From SOIA01 sp050116035 (GTDB lineage Bacteria > Acidobacteriota > Aminicenantia > Aminicenantales > Aminicenantaceae), in contig JASFPJ010000193.1 in assembly GCA_050116035.1 (NCBI GenBank), forward strand, positions 1 to 6,431: DNA of 6,431 nt. The letters run 5' to 3'. The notes under the pieces are model-generated. The model did no database searches and was not told the DNA's origin. It was given only the letters and a program-made list of their open reading frames with translations. The translations under genes and the position numbers were made by a program. Shown here piece by piece: positions 5,534-6,431 of this stretch. Positions within the stretch are counted from its first letter, which is position 1; each line of letters starts with the position of its first letter.

Positions 5534-5950
5534 TCACCACGTATTGTAGAGTGTTCCGTCCAGAGCTTTTTCGTTCGATCCGGAGAGAATATCCACGATT
5601 CCAATCTCAATATCGAATGTCATCAACTCGTCATCGGTTAGAGTCTGCTGCACTTCCACCCATGTTTGTGAAGATTTAGTCATGGGATCTATGGGGATGC
5701 TTCTCAGGTATTGTTCATCCACCAGGGTCTGGAGTGAGACAGGATATTTCCCCTTATCAGTGTAATACTGATTGATGAGTTTCCTCATCTGAAAGAGGTC
5801 TTCCTTCAAGATGACTTCCCTCGCTCTTTTAACAGAGGTGGTGTATTGGGGGAGGCCCAGGCCCACCAAAATTCCGATTAAAGTGAAGACGATTATGATT
5901 TCAATGAGAGTGAAGCCTCTTTCTTCATAATCTAGGTGTTTTCCTTTCAT
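5534..5950 (-). CDS. Pseudopilin B: GspG-like type II secretion/pilus-like prepilin
   Basis: A 138-residue protein with a complete type IV prepilin signature: leader of 12 residues ending RG12, then F13-T-L-I-E17 and a long hydrophobic helix (13-36). The soluble part contains Q-Y-Y-T-D-K-G-K-Y-P (61-70), LQTLVDEQYLRSIPIDPMT (73-91), a Trp (97), a segment IEIGIVDILSGS (114-125) resembling the GspG 'DIYS' strand, and the terminal ALDGTLYNTW. The last residues closely match those of pseudopilin A, showing the two are paralogues. The ATG at 5950 is chosen because the leader is then of normal length; longer in-frame extension to 6082 would run through the 3' end of pseudopilin A and give an implausible leader. 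GGAG about ten bases upstream can serve as ribosome site. It starts four bases after the pseudopilin A stop, so the genes are almost certainly in one operon. It could equally serve a type IV pilus-like system, because no other secretion component is in view. Confidence 0.9.
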   Translation of the reverse strand: MKGKHLDYEERGFTLIEIIIVFTLIGILVGLGLPQYTTSVKRAREVILKEDLFQMRKLINQYYTDKGKYPVSLQTLVDEQYLRSIPIDPMTKSSQTWVEVQQTLTDDELMTFDIEIGIVDILSGSNEKALDGTLYNTW

Positions 5951-5954
5951 TTGC

Positions 5955-6431
5955 TTACCACTCCCTGTATTTAGTGCCGTCCAGCGCCGTCCCAATACTT
6001 TTTGTGTAGATGTCGTAGACATTCTCTCCACCCCAAACATCCGAATCTGCGTCATCTTGATAGGATCGCAATCCCCATTCAAAGGAATTTGTCATCGGGT
6101 CCTTAGGGATTCGCCTGAGAAATTTTACAATCCTTGTTCTTTCCTCATCTCCTTCTTCTCCTTGTTCCGTGACTTCGACTCCTTCGACTAGCGTTTCCAG
6201 GTCAGGGGGGTATCCTTCAGTATCTTCTTCAAATTCGATTTTCTGTTCATCAGCGAGTTTTTTATACGCATCGATGGCTTCCCTTATAAGTCTCAGATTT
6301 CTTTGCAGCTCGATTTCTTTTTCTCTTTTCACAGTAATCTTGGCTAAAGGAAAGATTGCAGAGGCCAGGAGAGCCAGGAGGGTCAGAGTGACCAGCATCT
6401 CGGTCAGGGTAAATCCTTTTTTATAAGCGAT
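5955..6431 (-). CDS. Pseudopilin A: GspG-like type II secretion/pilus-like prepilin, 5' truncated by the window
   Basis: 158 residues are visible; the start codon lies beyond the right edge. The first visible residues I-A-Y-K-K lead to the prepilin peptidase site G6|F7-T-L-T-E11, followed by a hydrophobic helix to about residue 30. An internal Met12 (6398) is not a sensible start, because it would remove the processing signature. The soluble domain has REKEIELQRNLRLIREAIDAY (36-56), YPPDLETLVEG (74-84), an unusually acidic loop (83-99, seven Glu and one Asp), FLRRIPKDPMT (104-114), a Trp (119), and the GspG-like end VYDIYTKSIGTALDGTKYREW (138-158). GspG proteins carry a calcium site in this C-terminal loop, and the DIY and DG elements here make one possible, though I cannot show it. 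It is the first visible gene of the minus-strand group that continues through pseudopilins B and C to lpxB. Confidence 0.9.
   Translation of the reverse strand: MAYKKGFTLTEMLVTLTLLALLASAIFPLAKITVKREKEIELQRNLRLIREAIDAYKKLADEQKIEFEEDTEGYPPDLETLVEGVEVTEQGEEGDEERTRIVKFLRRIPKDPMTNSFEWGLRSYQDDADSDVWGGENVYDIYTKSIGTALDGTKYREW

Noticed and set aside
5951..6082. N-terminal extension of pseudopilin B to an ATG at 6082
   Set aside because: It would overlap the 3' end of pseudopilin A and give a 56-residue leader before the prepilin cleavage site; the ATG at 5950 gives a normal leader.

Overview
The window holds nine protein genes, two of them cut by the window edges, from what looks like a Gram-negative bacterium of moderate, slightly AT-leaning composition. 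LpxB (lipid A synthesis) and type II secretion/type IV pilus-like pseudopilins imply an outer membrane. The prolyl-tRNA synthetase is the short, archaeal/eukaryote-like (type 3) form. The pseudopilin paralogues carry a DPMT signature and closely resemble the multi-copy 'type II secretion system protein' families I associate with Acidobacteriota and relatives such as Aminicenantota. That placement is inferred from protein style only and is not firm. No RNA gene, insertion sequence, CRISPR array or phage gene was seen.

Layout. (1) Positions 1-729, minus strand: the 5' end of a response-regulator-like gene with its own good promoter, preceded by a PilZ-like gene. Both proteins depart from consensus at the residues that define their families' ligand or phosphorylation chemistry. 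(2) Positions 730-1113: a gene-free divergent region carrying a near-consensus sigma-70 promoter that fires right into proS. (3) Positions 1114-3838, plus strand: proS, a 139-base spacer with a possible second promoter, pcm (protein repair methyltransferase) and an exported DUF192 protein whose first possible ATG directly abuts the pcm stop codon. (4) Positions 3833-6431, minus strand: a tight gene string in transcription order: pseudopilin A (start outside the window), pseudopilin B, pseudopilin C, lpxB. Its last stop overlaps the DUF192 stop in a convergent tail-to-tail arrangement.

How the genes relate. The plus-strand group joins translation (ProS) with protein maintenance (Pcm) and an envelope protein of unknown function. 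The minus-strand group joins three secreted-filament-like subunits with an inner-membrane lipid A enzyme through a TGATG stop/start overlap, which suggests co-transcription and coupled translation of envelope functions. Nothing here amounts to a clearly new defence or mobile system. The observations most worth a second look are the degenerate receiver and PilZ pair, the lpxB-pseudopilin coupling, the pseudopilin that lacks the usual Glu5, and a 48-codon reading frame that exactly bridges proS and pcm.
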